A stretch of DNA of 64,000 nucleotides from Actinomycetospora chiangmaiensis DSM 45062 (GTDB lineage: Bacteria > Actinomycetota > Actinomycetes > Mycobacteriales > Pseudonocardiaceae). Each line of letters begins with the position of its first letter. The stretch's first letter is position 1. This document shows positions 42,635 through 52,194 of the stretch, piece after piece. The stretch covers positions 575,816 through 639,815 of the forward strand of contig NZ_KB903217.1 in assembly GCF_000379625.1 (NCBI RefSeq), written 5' to 3'. Under the pieces are notes generated by a model. It did no database searches and was not told the DNA's origin. It saw nothing but the letters and a program-made list of their open reading frames with translations. The translations under genes and the position numbers were made by a program.

Positions 42635-43287
42635 ACCTGTCCCGACGACGGGTGCTGCTGGGTTCCGCGGTGGGTCTCCTCGGGGCCGGGGCGCTGGCCG
42701 CGTGCTCCGACGCGCCGCCGACGGCCGCCCCCGCCCCGTCATCCGGTGCCCCCGCCCCAACGACGACCAGCGCCGGCCGGGTGCCCTACGTGGGCGACCA
42801 GCGGGCCGTCGCCCTGTGCGCGGCGACGTCGGCGCTCGCCGCGAGCCTCTACTCCGGAGCGGTGCTGGCGGCCGGGGACGGCCGCCTCGGGCAGGTGCCG
42901 GGTGTCGTGACGGCGTTCCTCGCCGGGGCGGGCGCCCAGCACACCGAGCACGCGGCGGCCTGGAACGCGCTCCTCACCGCGGCGGGCCGCCCGGCCGTCA
43001 CCGGGACCCCGCTGACCGTCGAGAGCGAGCGCCGGGCCGCGCTCGGGCGGGCCGCGGCGCCGACCGACCTGCTGGCGCTCGCGGTCGACGTCGAGGCCAT
43101 GACCGGGGGCACGGTGAGCGCCCGGGCCGCGGAGTTCACCGACCCGGGGGCCGCCGCGCTGGCCGCGACGCTCGCCCCGGTGACGGCCATGCACGGGGCC
43201 ACCGCCGCCTTCCTCCTCGGCCGCCCGACGGGCGCCACCCCGAGTGCGGCGGGCGCCCCGCTCGGGCTCGACGCGCTGACGGTGTAG
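42631..43287 (+). CDS. Tat-exported ferritin-like lipoprotein (DUF4439-like)
   Basis: 218 residues. The N-terminus MNLSRRRVLLGSAVGLLGAG with LAAC is a twin-arginine signal ending in a lipobox (Cys near residue 24). After a Pro/Ala/Thr linker come four helices with QRAVALCAATSALAASLYSGAVLA, GAGAQHTEHAAAWNALL and LALAVDVEAMTGG, the typical DUF4439/ferritin-like set containing Glu and His candidates for metal binding. It pairs with the cytoplasmic homologue upstream. The Arg codons of the signal are part of a CCCGACGACGGG word. Confidence 0.75.
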   Translation: MNLSRRRVLLGSAVGLLGAGALAACSDAPPTAAPAPSSGAPAPTTTSAGRVPYVGDQRAVALCAATSALAASLYSGAVLAAGDGRLGQVPGVVTAFLAGAGAQHTEHAAAWNALLTAAGRPAVTGTPLTVESERRAALGRAAAPTDLLALAVDVEAMTGGTVSARAAEFTDPGAAALAATLAPVTAMHGATAAFLLGRPTGATPSAAGAPLGLDALTV

Positions 43288-43424
43288 CCCGGGACGGGAC
43301 GATCGGGACGGTTCCCCCGCTCGCCCGCCCGGATCCGCCGTTCGTGGGGCCGCGGGTGAACCGGCCGGCGGTGGGCAACCGAATCGCTCGTGCCCCCCCG
43401 CGTCGCGAGACTGGAGTCCTCCCC

Positions 43425-45023
43425 ATGGCGACCCCCACCGCCGATCGACCGTCGATCCCGCGGGACGTCCGACCCGCGCCCGGGGGTGGGCGGACGGTCG
43501 TCGCCGCGGTGCTCGCGGTCGGGGCGTCGATCGGTGTGGGCGAGCTCGTGGCAGCGCTGGTCTCGCCCGCCGCCTCGCCGTTCCTGGCCGTCGGGCAGGG
43601 GGCGATCCGCCTCACGCCGGAGTGGCTCAAGGAAACCGCGATCGCGTGGTTCGGCACCAATGACAAGCTGGCGCTGCTCAGCGGGATGGTCGTCGTGATC
43701 GCGGCCATCACCGTCCTCGCCGGACTGGCCTCACGCCGCGACGTGAGGCCCGGTCTCGTGCTCGTCGTCGCGATGGGCCTGCTCGCGCTGGCGGCGACGG
43801 TCACCGCGCCGACCTTCGCGCCGTTCGACCTCGTGCCCCCCGGCGTCGCCGTGATCGTCGGCGTCCTGGTGTGGCGGTGGCTGCACGGCCTCGCCGTCGG
43901 GACCCACGGCACCGCCGCGACGCCCGCGGCGGAGCCCGGGGCACCGGCGGAGGGCGAGCGGGTCGGCGTCAGCCGCCAGCGCTTCCTGACGACGGCCGGG
44001 CTCACCGCGGTCGGCGCCGTCGCCGCCGGCGTCGTGGGACGTGTGATCAACGCCAGCGCGGCCGGGCCCGCGTCGGTGACGCTGCCGCCCGCGCCGGCCG
44101 GGGCCGCCCCGATCCCGGTGAACGCGGACTTCGTGGCCGACGGCACGCCGCCCTGGCTCACGCCGGTCGCCGACTTCTACCGCATCGACACCGCGCTCTC
44201 GGTGCCGCGGATCTCGACGAACAGCTGGTCGCTGCGGATCCACGGCATGGTCGACCGCGAGGTCACCCTGACGTTCGACCAGCTCCGGTCGATGCGGCTG
44301 ATCGAGGCGCCGGTGACGCTGACCTGCGTCTCCAACGAGGTCGGCGGCACGCTCATCTCCAACGGGCGCTGGCTCGGCGTCCCGATGCGCGACGTGCTCG
44401 CGCTGGCCGGCGTGAAGCCCGGCGCGCAGCAGATCGCCTCCACCTCGTCCGACGGCTGGAACGCCAACACCCCGCTGGGCCCGCTCACCGACGGCCGCAA
44501 CGCGATGCTCGCGTTCGGCCTCGACGGCGCGCCGTTGCCGGTGGAGCACGGCTTCCCGGTCCGCATGGTGGTGCCCGGCCTCTACGGCTACGTCTCTGCG
44601 ACCAAGTGGATCACCGACATCGAGGTGACCACCTTCGACGGGTTCACCTCCTACTGGGAGCAGCGGGGCTGGGGGAAGTTCGGCCCTGTCAAGACCTCCT
44701 CGCGCATCGACGTGCCGCGCGACGGGGCCACGGTGCCGGCGGGCCGGACGGTGGCCGCCGGGGTCGCCTGGGCGCAGCACACGGGGATCACCGGCGTCGA
44801 GGTCTCGGTGGACGCCGGGCCGTGGCAGCCCGCGCAGCTCGCCGACGAGCCGACCGTCGACTCGTGGCGGATGTGGCGGCTGCCGCTCACCCTCGCGGCG
44901 GGGCAGCACCAGCTGCGCGTCCGCGCGACGGATCGGACCGGAGCGGTCCAGACCGGTGTCGAGGCCCTGTCGATCCCGGACGGAGCGACGGGCTGGCACA
45001 CTGTCTCGGTCACCGCGGTGTGA
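43425..45023 (+). CDS. Membrane-anchored sulfite oxidase-type molybdopterin oxidoreductase
   Basis: 532 residues. Four membrane helices occupy residues about 25-170. A Tat-like RQRFLTTAGLTAVGAVAAGVVG follows near 190, and then the sulfite oxidase fold: YRIDTALSVPRISTNSWSLRIHGMV, the molybdenum-ligand Cys in APVTLTCVSNEVGG, ARRxW-like DGWNANTPL, HGFPVRMVVPGLYGYVSATKWITDIEV and a C-terminal immunoglobulin-like dimerisation domain. The catalytic domain should face outside. The electron partner is not encoded nearby. The substrate (sulfite, methionine sulfoxide or other) is unknown. Confidence 0.88.
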   Translation: MATPTADRPSIPRDVRPAPGGGRTVVAAVLAVGASIGVGELVAALVSPAASPFLAVGQGAIRLTPEWLKETAIAWFGTNDKLALLSGMVVVIAAITVLAGLASRRDVRPGLVLVVAMGLLALAATVTAPTFAPFDLVPPGVAVIVGVLVWRWLHGLAVGTHGTAATPAAEPGAPAEGERVGVSRQRFLTTAGLTAVGAVAAGVVGRVINASAAGPASVTLPPAPAGAAPIPVNADFVADGTPPWLTPVADFYRIDTALSVPRISTNSWSLRIHGMVDREVTLTFDQLRSMRLIEAPVTLTCVSNEVGGTLISNGRWLGVPMRDVLALAGVKPGAQQIASTSSDGWNANTPLGPLTDGRNAMLAFGLDGAPLPVEHGFPVRMVVPGLYGYVSATKWITDIEVTTFDGFTSYWEQRGWGKFGPVKTSSRIDVPRDGATVPAGRTVAAGVAWAQHTGITGVEVSVDAGPWQPAQLADEPTVDSWRMWRLPLTLAAGQHQLRVRATDRTGAVQTGVEALSIPDGATGWHTVSVTAV

Positions 45024-45049
45024 GGACCGCGACCCCGTGACCAGCGACT

Positions 45050-45077
45050 TTGTGCGCGCGTTCACGAGCGGTACCCT
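45050..45077 (+). promoter_or_regulatory. Rex operator and promoter of rex-hemACDB
   Basis: TTGTGCGCGCGTTCACGA (45050-45067) matches the Rex consensus TTGTGAA-N4-TTCACAA at 11 of 14 defined positions. TACCCT at 45072-45077 is the likely -10, so the operator covers the -35 region. Rex bound here would block its own operon when the NADH/NAD+ ratio is low, as shown for rex-hemACD of Streptomyces. Confidence 0.6.
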
Positions 45078-45139
45078 GGGTTGACAGCAGAACGGTGCCG
45101 GCGAGCGGTGCGTGTGGTGCGGGCAGGGAGGCTCCCGGC

Positions 45140-45862
45140 GTGACGGTGGACGGGGGCGTGTCGCGCCCTGCTCCGGCGCGCGTCGTCGACCCCGAACGCA
45201 TCCCGCAGGCCACCGTCGCCCGCCTCGCCGTCTACCTGCGCGTCCTCACGGAGATGCTCGCGCAGGGAGTGCGCACCGTCTCCTCGGACGTGCTCGCCGC
45301 GGCGGCGGGGGTGAACGCCGCGAAGCTCCGCAAGGACCTCTCGCACATCGGTTCGTCCGGGGTGCGCGGGGTCGGCTACGACGTCTCCCGGCTGACCGAG
45401 CAGGTGGAGTCCGTGCTCGGGCTCACCCGGTCGCACGCGGTGGCGCTGGTCGGGGTGGGGAACCTCGGGCACGCGCTCGCGGGCTACGGCGGATTCGCGC
45501 AGCGGGGCTTCGGGGTGGCAGCGTTGTTCGACGTCGACCCGGAGCTGGTCGGGACGACGATCGGCGGGGTGGAGGTGCTGGACGTGGCGGAGATCCCCCG
45601 CGTCTGTGCCGCCCGGGGTGTGACCATCGGGGTGATCGCGACGCCCGCGGGCGCGGCGCAGCAGGTCTGCGACGCGCTGGTGGGGGCCGGGGTGCCCAGC
45701 ATCCTGAACTTCGCCCCCGCGGTGCTGTCCGTCCCGACGGGCGTCGAGGTGCGCAAGGTCGACCTGGCGGTGGAGATGCAGATCCTGGCGTTCCACGTCT
45801 CCCGCCACGACGGCAGCGCAGCGGCGAATGGTCGCGAAGCGACGGGAAAGGTGTTCCGATGA
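45140..45862 (+). CDS. rex: Redox-sensing transcriptional repressor Rex
   Basis: 240 residues. The winged-helix domain (about 22-85) has [17 protein letters not shown] and [24 protein letters not shown], the recognition-helix signature of Rex. The Rossmann domain has [27 protein letters not shown] and [18 protein letters not shown]. It senses NADH/NAD+. GTG 45140 is set by GGGAGG 8 nt upstream. It overlaps hemA (ATGA) and heads the haem operon, the Streptomyces arrangement. Confidence 0.95.
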   Translation: MTVDGGVSRPAPARVVDPERIPQATVARLAVYLRVLTEMLAQGVRTVSSDVLAAAAGVNAAKLRKDLSHIGSSGVRGVGYDVSRLTEQVESVLGLTRSHAVALVGVGNLGHALAGYGGFAQRGFGVAALFDVDPELVGTTIGGVEVLDVAEIPRVCAARGVTIGVIATPAGAAQQVCDALVGAGVPSILNFAPAVLSVPTGVEVRKVDLAVEMQILAFHVSRHDGSAAANGREATGKVFR

Positions 45863-47253
45863 GTCTGTTGCTCGTGGGTGTGTCGCACCGCACGGCGCCG
45901 GTGTCGGTGCTGGAGCAGGTCGCGATCTCCGGCGAGGACACGGCCAAGGTCCTCGACGAGCTCATCAGCGGTGAGTACGTCTCCGAGGCCGTGGTCCTCT
46001 CGACGTGCAACCGCATCGAGATCTACGCGGTGGTCGAGACGTTCCACGGCGGGCTGACCGAGGTCTCCGGCGTCCTCGCGCGGCACGCGCAGACCGACGT
46101 GTCGGACCTCACCGACCACCTCTACGTGCACTACGCCGGCTCCGCGGTCGAGCACCTGTTCTCGGTCGCGGCGGGCCTGGACTCGATGGTCGTCGGCGAG
46201 GCGCAGATCCTCGGGCAGCTGCGCACGGCGTACTCCACGGCGCGCGAGCTCGGCACCGTCGGCACCGTGCTGCACGAGGTCGCCCAGCAGGCGCTGCGGG
46301 TCGGCAAGCGCGTGCAGAGCGAGACCGGGATCGACGCCGCCGGCGCCTCCGTCGTCACCGAGGCCCTCGACGACGCCGAGACGGCCGTCGGCAGCCTCGT
46401 CGGGCGCCGCGCGCTCGTCGTCGGCTCCGGGTCGATGGGTGGCCTGTCCGCGGCCGCGCTCCGTCGCCGCGGGATCGGCGAGGTCGTCGTCGCCAACCGC
46501 ACCCCCGAGCGCGCCCAGCGCCTCGCGGAGATCACCGCGGCGGAGGGCACCCCCGCCCGTGCGGTCGGGCTCGACGCGCTCGCGCCGGCGCTCGCCACGG
46601 CCGACGTCGTCATGGTCTCGACGGGCGCCATCGGCACCGTCGTCGACCTGGAGACCGTTCGCGCCTCGCGGTCGCGCTCCGACCGCCCGCTCGTGATCTG
46701 CGACCTCGGCCTGCCGCGGGACGTGGCGCCGGAGGTCGCGGCCCTCCCGGGCGTGACGCTCGTGGACCTCGCGACCCTGGGCGACCGGCTGCGTGACGCC
46801 GCCGCCGGCCACGCCGTGGCGACGACGCGCGCGCTCGTCGAGGAGGAGGTGCGCACCTACCTCGCCGCGCAGCGCTCCGCCGAGGTGACGCCCACCGTCA
46901 CCGCCCTGCGCCGCCGCGCCGCCGAGGTGGTCGACGCCGAGCTGCTCCGGCTCGACGGCCGGCTCCCCGGGCTGGAGGCCGACGTGCGCGGCGAGGTCGC
47001 GAAGACCGTGCGCCGCGTCGTGGACAAGCTCCTGCACACCCCGACCGTGCAGGTCAAGCGGCTCGCCCAGTCCCCGGGCGGCGACACCTACGCCGAGGCG
47101 CTGCGCGAGCTGTTCGAACTCGACCCGCAGGCCCCCGCCGCCGTGGCCTCGGGCCCGGTCGCGGAGGTCGTGACGGGCGAGTCCTCCCGACTCGAGGGTC
47201 TCGAGGTCGACCAGGCCCTGGCCGCCCGGACTGCCGGCGAGGCGCAGCGGTGA
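45859..47253 (+). CDS. hemA: Glutamyl-tRNA reductase HemA
   Basis: 464 residues. It reduces glutamyl-tRNA to glutamate-1-semialdehyde, the first step of the C5 route. The catalytic Cys is C50 in [20 protein letters not shown] opens the protein. NADPH-binding [21 protein letters not shown] and the dimerisation helix at about 310-400 are present. It overlaps hemC by 4 nt. Confidence 0.96.
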   Translation: MSLLLVGVSHRTAPVSVLEQVAISGEDTAKVLDELISGEYVSEAVVLSTCNRIEIYAVVETFHGGLTEVSGVLARHAQTDVSDLTDHLYVHYAGSAVEHLFSVAAGLDSMVVGEAQILGQLRTAYSTARELGTVGTVLHEVAQQALRVGKRVQSETGIDAAGASVVTEALDDAETAVGSLVGRRALVVGSGSMGGLSAAALRRRGIGEVVVANRTPERAQRLAEITAAEGTPARAVGLDALAPALATADVVMVSTGAIGTVVDLETVRASRSRSDRPLVICDLGLPRDVAPEVAALPGVTLVDLATLGDRLRDAAAGHAVATTRALVEEEVRTYLAAQRSAEVTPTVTALRRRAAEVVDAELLRLDGRLPGLEADVRGEVAKTVRRVVDKLLHTPTVQVKRLAQSPGGDTYAEALRELFELDPQAPAAVASGPVAEVVTGESSRLEGLEVDQALAARTAGEAQR

Positions 47254-48206
47254 GCGCCCCGGACCTGGGGACGATCCGCATCGGCACCCGGGCGAGCCTG
47301 CTCGCCCGCACCCAGACCCGGACCGTGGCCGACGCGCTCACCGCCGCCGGCGCGACGGTGGAGATCGTGCACGTCGCCACCGACGGCGACCGCACGCAGG
47401 CCGCCAACATCCCCCTCGCGGGATCGGGCGTCGGGGTCTTCACCTCCGCGCTGCGCGACGCGCTGCTCGACGGGCGCATCGACGTCGCGGTGCACTCCTA
47501 CAAGGACCTCCCGACGGCAGGGCTGTCGGGCGTCGTGCTCGCGGCGGTCCCGCTGCGCGCCGACCCGCGGGACGTGCTCGTGGCCCGCGACCAGATGGTG
47601 CTCGGCGAGCTGCCGCCCGGCTCGGTCATCGGCACGGGCTCGCCGCGACGGACGGCCCAGCTGCACGCGCTCGGGCTCGGGCTCGAGGTCGTCGGCATCC
47701 GCGGCAACGTCGAGACCCGCATCCGCAAGGTCACCGACGGCGAGGTCGACGGCGTGATCCTCGCGCGCGCGGGCCTCGCGCGAATCGGGCGGGCGGGGGA
47801 GGCCACCGAGGTCCTCGACCCGCTGCAGATGCTGCCCGCGCCCTCGCAGGGCGCCCTGGCCGTCGAGTGCCGCGCGGCCGACACCGGGCTCGAGACGTTC
47901 CTCCGGTCGACGCTGCACGACGAGTCGACGTTCACCGCCGTGTCGGCCGAACGGGCGGTCCTGCAGGAGCTCGGGTCACCGTGCAGCGCCCCGATCGGTG
48001 CACTCGCCGACATCGTCGAGGATCTGGACGACGACGGCCGCATCGTGGAGAGGCTGTCCCTGCGCGCGTTCGCCACCACGGCCGAGGGCGCGCCGGTGCG
48101 CAACTCGGCCACCGGAGAGACGAAGGATGCCGAGCAGATCGGGCGGTCACTGGCCGCCGAACTGCTCGCCGACGGGGCGGAGCCGCGCGGCGCGCAGGCG
48201 CCGTGA
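47250..48206 (+). CDS. hemC: Hydroxymethylbilane synthase HemC
   Basis: 318 residues. It joins four porphobilinogens into hydroxymethylbilane using a dipyrromethane cofactor. The cofactor-binding Cys is C245 in [11 protein letters not shown], the catalytic Asp is D78 in [11 protein letters not shown], and the Arg-rich [10 protein letters not shown] and GSPRRTAQL sites are intact. Translationally coupled to hemA (GTGA). Confidence 0.96.
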   Translation: MSAPDLGTIRIGTRASLLARTQTRTVADALTAAGATVEIVHVATDGDRTQAANIPLAGSGVGVFTSALRDALLDGRIDVAVHSYKDLPTAGLSGVVLAAVPLRADPRDVLVARDQMVLGELPPGSVIGTGSPRRTAQLHALGLGLEVVGIRGNVETRIRKVTDGEVDGVILARAGLARIGRAGEATEVLDPLQMLPAPSQGALAVECRAADTGLETFLRSTLHDESTFTAVSAERAVLQELGSPCSAPIGALADIVEDLDDDGRIVERLSLRAFATTAEGAPVRNSATGETKDAEQIGRSLAAELLADGAEPRGAQAP

Positions 48207-48250
48207 TCCCCCGACGCAGTGAAGAAGACGGATAAGGACGAGACAACGAC

Positions 48251-49885
48251 ATGACCGCACCCCCCTCCACCACCGCCGGCCGGGTCGCCTTCGTCGGCAG
48301 CGGGCCCGGTGACCCCGGCCTGCTCACCGTCCGGGCCCGCGAGGCGCTGTCCTCCGCGACCTACGTCGTGGCGGACCCGGGCGTGCCGGCCGAGATCGTC
48401 GCGTCGCTCGACGAGGGCGGCTCCGAGGGCGCCGTGACCGTGCGCCGGGTCGGGGCCGACGCCGAGGTGTCGCCGCTGGGCGACGACGCCGCGGGCTCCC
48501 TCGCCGAGGGTGCCGAGATCGCCGCGCCGCTGCCGGAGGACCCGGCCGCGCTGGCCGAGCACCTCGTGACCCGCGCCCGCGAGGGCGACTCCGTGGTCCG
48601 CCTCGTCGCCGGCGACCCGCTCACCCGCGAGACGGTGATCACCGAGGTCAAGGCGGTCGCGACGGCGGGCGTGCCGTTCGACGTCGTGCCCGGGATGCCG
48701 GCGAGCACCGCGGTCCCGGCCTACGCCGGCGTCGCGCTCGGCTCCGCCCACACCGCGGCGGACGTCCGGGGCGGCCTCGACTGGACCACGCTCGCCGTCG
48801 CACCCGGGCCGCTCGTGCTCACCGCGACCGCCGCCGACCTCGCGTCGACGTCGGCGTCGCTGGTGGAGAACGGCTGGAAGCCCGAGACCCCGGCGCTGGT
48901 CACCGCGCAGGGCACCGAGTCGAAGCAGAAGACCGTCACCTCGACGGTGGACAAGCTCGCGGCCGACGGCGCCGACCTCGAGGGCCCGCTGACCCTCACG
49001 ATCGGCGAGGCCGCGGGCGACCGCGCCGCCCTGTCGTGGTGGGAGTCGCGCTCGCTCTACGGCTGGCGTGTGCTGGTGCCCCGCACCAAGGACCAGGCGG
49101 GCGCGATGAGCGACCGGCTGCGCGTCCACGGCGCGGTGCCCGAGGAGGTCCCGACGATCGCGGTGGAGCCGCCGCGCTCGCCCGCGCAGATGGAGCGCGC
49201 GGTCAAGGGCCTGGTCGACGGGCGCTACCAGTGGGTGGTGTTCACCTCGCAGAACGCCGTCCGCGCGGTCTGGGAGAAGTTCCAGGAGTTCGGCCTCGAC
49301 GCTCGCGCCTTCTCCGGCGTCAAGATCGCCTGCGTCGGCGAGGCCACCGCCTCGGCGATCCGCGCGTTCGGCGTGCACCCCGAGCTGGTGCCTGCCGAGC
49401 AGACCGAGCAGTCCTCCGAGGGCCTGCTCGAGATCTTCCCGCCGCACGACGACGTGCTCGACCCGGTCGACCGCGTGCTGCTGCCGCGGGCCGACATCGC
49501 GACCGAGACCCTCGCCGAGGGCCTGCAGGCGCGCGGCTGGGAGATCGACGACGTCACCGCGTACCGCACGGTGCGCGCCGCGCCGCCGCCCGCGCCGACC
49601 CGCGAGGCCATCAAGACCGGTGGCTTCGACGCGGTGTGCTTCACCTCGTCGTCCACGGTGCGCAACCTGGTCGGGATCGCGGGCAAGCCGCACGCCCGCA
49701 CGATCGTCGCGTGCATCGGCCCGAAGACGGCCGAGACCGCGGTGGAGTTCGGGCTGCGCGTCGACGTGAAGCCCGACGTCGCCGAGGTCCCCGCCCTGGT
49801 GGAGGCGCTCGCCGCCCACGCCGACAAGCTGCGCGCGGAGGGCGCCCTGCCGCCCCCGCGCAAGACGAAGGCGCGCCGGCGGTGA
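48251..49885 (+). CDS. hemD: Bifunctional uroporphyrinogen-III methyltransferase/synthase
   Basis: 544 residues. Residues about 10-250 are a SUMT/CobA-like methyltransferase half ([40 protein letters not shown]). Residues about 270-520 are uroporphyrinogen-III synthase ([50 protein letters not shown]). The methyltransferase half has diverged in places (for example [17 protein letters not shown]), and in some actinobacteria only the synthase part is active. This enzyme closes the tetrapyrrole ring and may also commit it to sirohaem or cobalamin. AAGGACGAG precedes the ATG. Confidence 0.92.
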   Translation: MTAPPSTTAGRVAFVGSGPGDPGLLTVRAREALSSATYVVADPGVPAEIVASLDEGGSEGAVTVRRVGADAEVSPLGDDAAGSLAEGAEIAAPLPEDPAALAEHLVTRAREGDSVVRLVAGDPLTRETVITEVKAVATAGVPFDVVPGMPASTAVPAYAGVALGSAHTAADVRGGLDWTTLAVAPGPLVLTATAADLASTSASLVENGWKPETPALVTAQGTESKQKTVTSTVDKLAADGADLEGPLTLTIGEAAGDRAALSWWESRSLYGWRVLVPRTKDQAGAMSDRLRVHGAVPEEVPTIAVEPPRSPAQMERAVKGLVDGRYQWVVFTSQNAVRAVWEKFQEFGLDARAFSGVKIACVGEATASAIRAFGVHPELVPAEQTEQSSEGLLEIFPPHDDVLDPVDRVLLPRADIATETLAEGLQARGWEIDDVTAYRTVRAAPPPAPTREAIKTGGFDAVCFTSSSTVRNLVGIAGKPHARTIVACIGPKTAETAVEFGLRVDVKPDVAEVPALVEALAAHADKLRAEGALPPPRKTKARRR

Positions 49886-50862
49886 CCATGTACCCCACGG
49901 ACCGACCCCGACGGCTGCGCACCACGCCGGCCCTGCGGCGGCTGGTGTCCGAGACCGACGTCCGGCCGCGCCACCTGGTGCTGCCGGTGTTCGTCGCCGA
50001 GGGCCTCGACAGCCCGAAGCCGATCGCGTCGATGCCCGGGGTCGTGCAGCACACCCGGGAGACCCTGCGGAAGGCGGCCGCCGAGGCCGCCTCCGTCGGG
50101 CTCGGCGGGATCATGCTGTTCGGCGTGCCGTCGCGGCACGACGCGACCGGCTCCGGCGCCGTCGACCCCGACGGCATCCTCAACGTCGGGCTGCGCGAGG
50201 TCCGCGAGGAGGTCGGCGACGCCCTGCCCGTCATGGCCGACACGTGCCTCGACGAGTTCACCGACCACGGACACTGCGGGGTCCTCGCCCCGGACGGGTC
50301 GGTGGACAACGACGCGACGCTCGAGGTGTACGCGGAGATGGCGGTGGCGCAGGCCGACGCCGGCGCCCACGTCGTCGCCCCCAGCGGGATGATGGACGGG
50401 CAGGTCGGCCGCATCCGGTCCGCACTCGACGCGGCCGGCCACGTCGACACCGCGATCCTCGCCTACTCCGCCAAGTACGCGAGTGCGTTCTACGGCCCGT
50501 TCCGCGAGGCCGTGGACTCGCAGCTCCAGGGCGACCGGCGCACCTACCAGCAGGACCCGGCCAACGCCCGCGAGGCGCTGCGGGAGACCACGCTGGACCT
50601 CGCCGAGGGCGCGGACATGGTGATGGTCAAGCCGGCGATGGCCTACCTCGACGTGCTGCGCTCGGTCGCCGAGCTCTCCGACGTCCCGGTCGCCGCCTAC
50701 CAGGTGTCCGGCGAGTACGCGATGATCTCCGCCGCCGCCGAGCGGGGCTGGATCGACCGCGACCGCACGATCCTCGAGACCGTCACCGGCATCCGCCGCG
50801 CCGGGGCCGACATCGTCCTGACCTACTGGGCGACCGAACTGGCGACGCGGCTCGATCGTTGA
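49882..50862 (+). CDS. hemB: Delta-aminolevulinic acid dehydratase (porphobilinogen synthase) HemB
   Basis: 326 residues. Two aminolevulinates are condensed to porphobilinogen. The Schiff-base lysines are K198 ([15 protein letters not shown]) and K250 ([11 protein letters not shown]). The metal site reads [11 protein letters not shown] (C122, D124, C132), with Asp in place of the second Cys of zinc enzymes, so Mg2+-type dependence is likely. GTG 49882 overlaps the hemD stop (GTGA); ATG 49888 is an in-frame alternative. Confidence 0.95.
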   Translation: MTMYPTDRPRRLRTTPALRRLVSETDVRPRHLVLPVFVAEGLDSPKPIASMPGVVQHTRETLRKAAAEAASVGLGGIMLFGVPSRHDATGSGAVDPDGILNVGLREVREEVGDALPVMADTCLDEFTDHGHCGVLAPDGSVDNDATLEVYAEMAVAQADAGAHVVAPSGMMDGQVGRIRSALDAAGHVDTAILAYSAKYASAFYGPFREAVDSQLQGDRRTYQQDPANAREALRETTLDLAEGADMVMVKPAMAYLDVLRSVAELSDVPVAAYQVSGEYAMISAAAERGWIDRDRTILETVTGIRRAGADIVLTYWATELATRLDR

Positions 50863-50869
50863 ACCGGAC

Positions 50870-51283
50870 ATGAGTGAGCACGTGCGTGAGGTCACCCCGC
50901 CCCGCGAGGAGCCCCACCGCCCCACGATCGTCACGGTGGCGCTGGTGCTCTGGGCCGTGCTCGGCGTGCTGCTCGTCGGCACCGCCGTGCTGTTCCTGAT
51001 CGCCCTCGTCGTCGGGAACACCGACCCGAACACGAGTGTCGCGTCGCTCGTGCTCACCGCGGTGGTGCTCGCCGCGCTCGGCGCCGCGACGCTGTGGGCG
51101 ACCCGGGGGCTGACGGTCCGCTCCCGGCCCGCTCGGGCGACGCTGACGGCGATCGGCGTCGTCCTCGCCGTCGCAGGCCTCGTCCAGCTGACGTTCCTCG
51201 GCGTCGGCGGGGTGTACTTCGTCGCCTTCGCCGCGGGCGCCCTGCTGCTGCACCTGCCCGCGGCGCGCGCCTGGTTCGCGTGA
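50870..51283 (+). CDS. Four-helix hypothetical membrane protein
   Basis: 137 residues. A charged N-terminus (SEHVREVTPPREEPHRP) is followed by four membrane helices (about 20-45, 57-80, 87-107 and 110-127). No conserved motif is recognised. It starts 7 nt after hemB and its stop overlaps the next start, so it is probably co-transcribed with the haem genes. Confidence 0.7.
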   Translation: MSEHVREVTPPREEPHRPTIVTVALVLWAVLGVLLVGTAVLFLIALVVGNTDPNTSVASLVLTAVVLAALGAATLWATRGLTVRSRPARATLTAIGVVLAVAGLVQLTFLGVGGVYFVAFAAGALLLHLPAARAWFA

Positions 51284-51789
51284 TGGAGGCGGGAGACGGA
51301 GCGGAGCGGAGCTCGACCCGCGGAGGGGAGCCCGACGGCGGGTCGGTGCGGTTCGCCGAGGCCGGTGCGCCCTGGTGGCCGGTGCTGATCGGCCCCGTCG
51401 TCGCGCTCGGCGGTGTGGCCCTCGACCGGCTCGCCCCGGGTGGGGCGACCCCGTGGGCGTGGGTGGTGATCGGGGCGGTGCTGCTCGCGCCGATCGCGTT
51501 GATCGTGCGGGTGCGTCGTCGACTGTTGAAGGTGCGGGTCACCGACACCGAGCTGGTCCAGGGCGAGGAGACGGTGCCGCTGTCGCGCATCGTCGGCGTC
51601 CGCCCGCCCGACGGCAGCGGCCGCTTCGGCATCAAGCCGTTCGGCGACCACCCGTCGGTGCTGCGCCACCTCGGGGCCGTCGTGGTCACGCTCGACGACG
51701 GGACGAAGCGGGCGGCCTGGGCCCGCGACGCCGACGGACTGCACACGACGCTGGCGTCGGTGCTGGCGCAGCGCGAGCCGTCGTCGTGA
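51283..51789 (+). CDS. Hypothetical membrane protein with C-terminal PH-like region
   Basis: 168 residues. Two membrane helices (about 34-52 and 58-76) follow a polar N-terminus. The rest, LLKVRVTDTELVQGEETVPLSRIVGVRPPDGSGRFGIKPFGDHP...VVVTLDDGTKRAAWARDADGL, has the beta-rich look of bacterial PH-type or DUF3093-like domains. ATG 51283 shares one base with the preceding stop; GTG 51280 is an alternative. Function unknown. Confidence 0.65.
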   Translation: MEAGDGAERSSTRGGEPDGGSVRFAEAGAPWWPVLIGPVVALGGVALDRLAPGGATPWAWVVIGAVLLAPIALIVRVRRRLLKVRVTDTELVQGEETVPLSRIVGVRPPDGSGRFGIKPFGDHPSVLRHLGAVVVTLDDGTKRAAWARDADGLHTTLASVLAQREPSS

Positions 51790-52022
51790 AACGGCGGGCG
51801 GTGATCACCGCCGTCGTCGCGGTCGTGCTGCTCGTGGGCGCCGTGCTGTGCCTGGTGCAGGGGCTCGACACGGCCCCGTCGACCGGCGGTCTGCTCGTCG
51901 CCCCGGTGGAGCTCACGCGCGTGTACGGGGTGTGGGTCGTGGCCGGCGTCGTGCTGACCACCGCGGCCGTGCTGTGCCTGATCGACGTGGTGGCCCGCGT
52001 CCGGGTGTCCCGGAGGGTCTGA
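51786..52022 (+). CDS. Two-helix hypothetical membrane protein
   Basis: 78 residues with two membrane helices (about 6-25 and 46-68) joined by a polar loop and a short basic end. The GTG overlaps the preceding stop (GTGA). It is the last of three small membrane genes following hemB. No family recognised. Confidence 0.6.
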   Translation: MKRRAVITAVVAVVLLVGAVLCLVQGLDTAPSTGGLLVAPVELTRVYGVWVVAGVVLTTAAVLCLIDVVARVRVSRRV

Positions 52023-52037
52023 GGTCACCCTCCCCGG

Positions 52038-52093
52038 GTGGCAGCGAAGCGTCGTTGCTGTCACGGGGTGGCAGCAACGACGCTTCGCTGTCA
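52038..52093. repeat. Dispersed intergenic repeat, family B, inverted pair
   Basis: Unit 1 (52038-52063, plus) and unit 2 (52069-52093, minus) are near-perfect reverse complements over about 25 nt with a short centre (CGGGG), giving a very stable hairpin right after the stop of the small membrane gene. Confidence 0.85.
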
Positions 52094-52194
52094 CGGCAGG
52101 TCGACCCCGGAACCGAGCGGCGCGAGGTTCAGTGGCAGCGAGGGCAGCGGAGGGACCCCCGTGCCACTGACGTTTCGGGACCGATCGACCGGCG

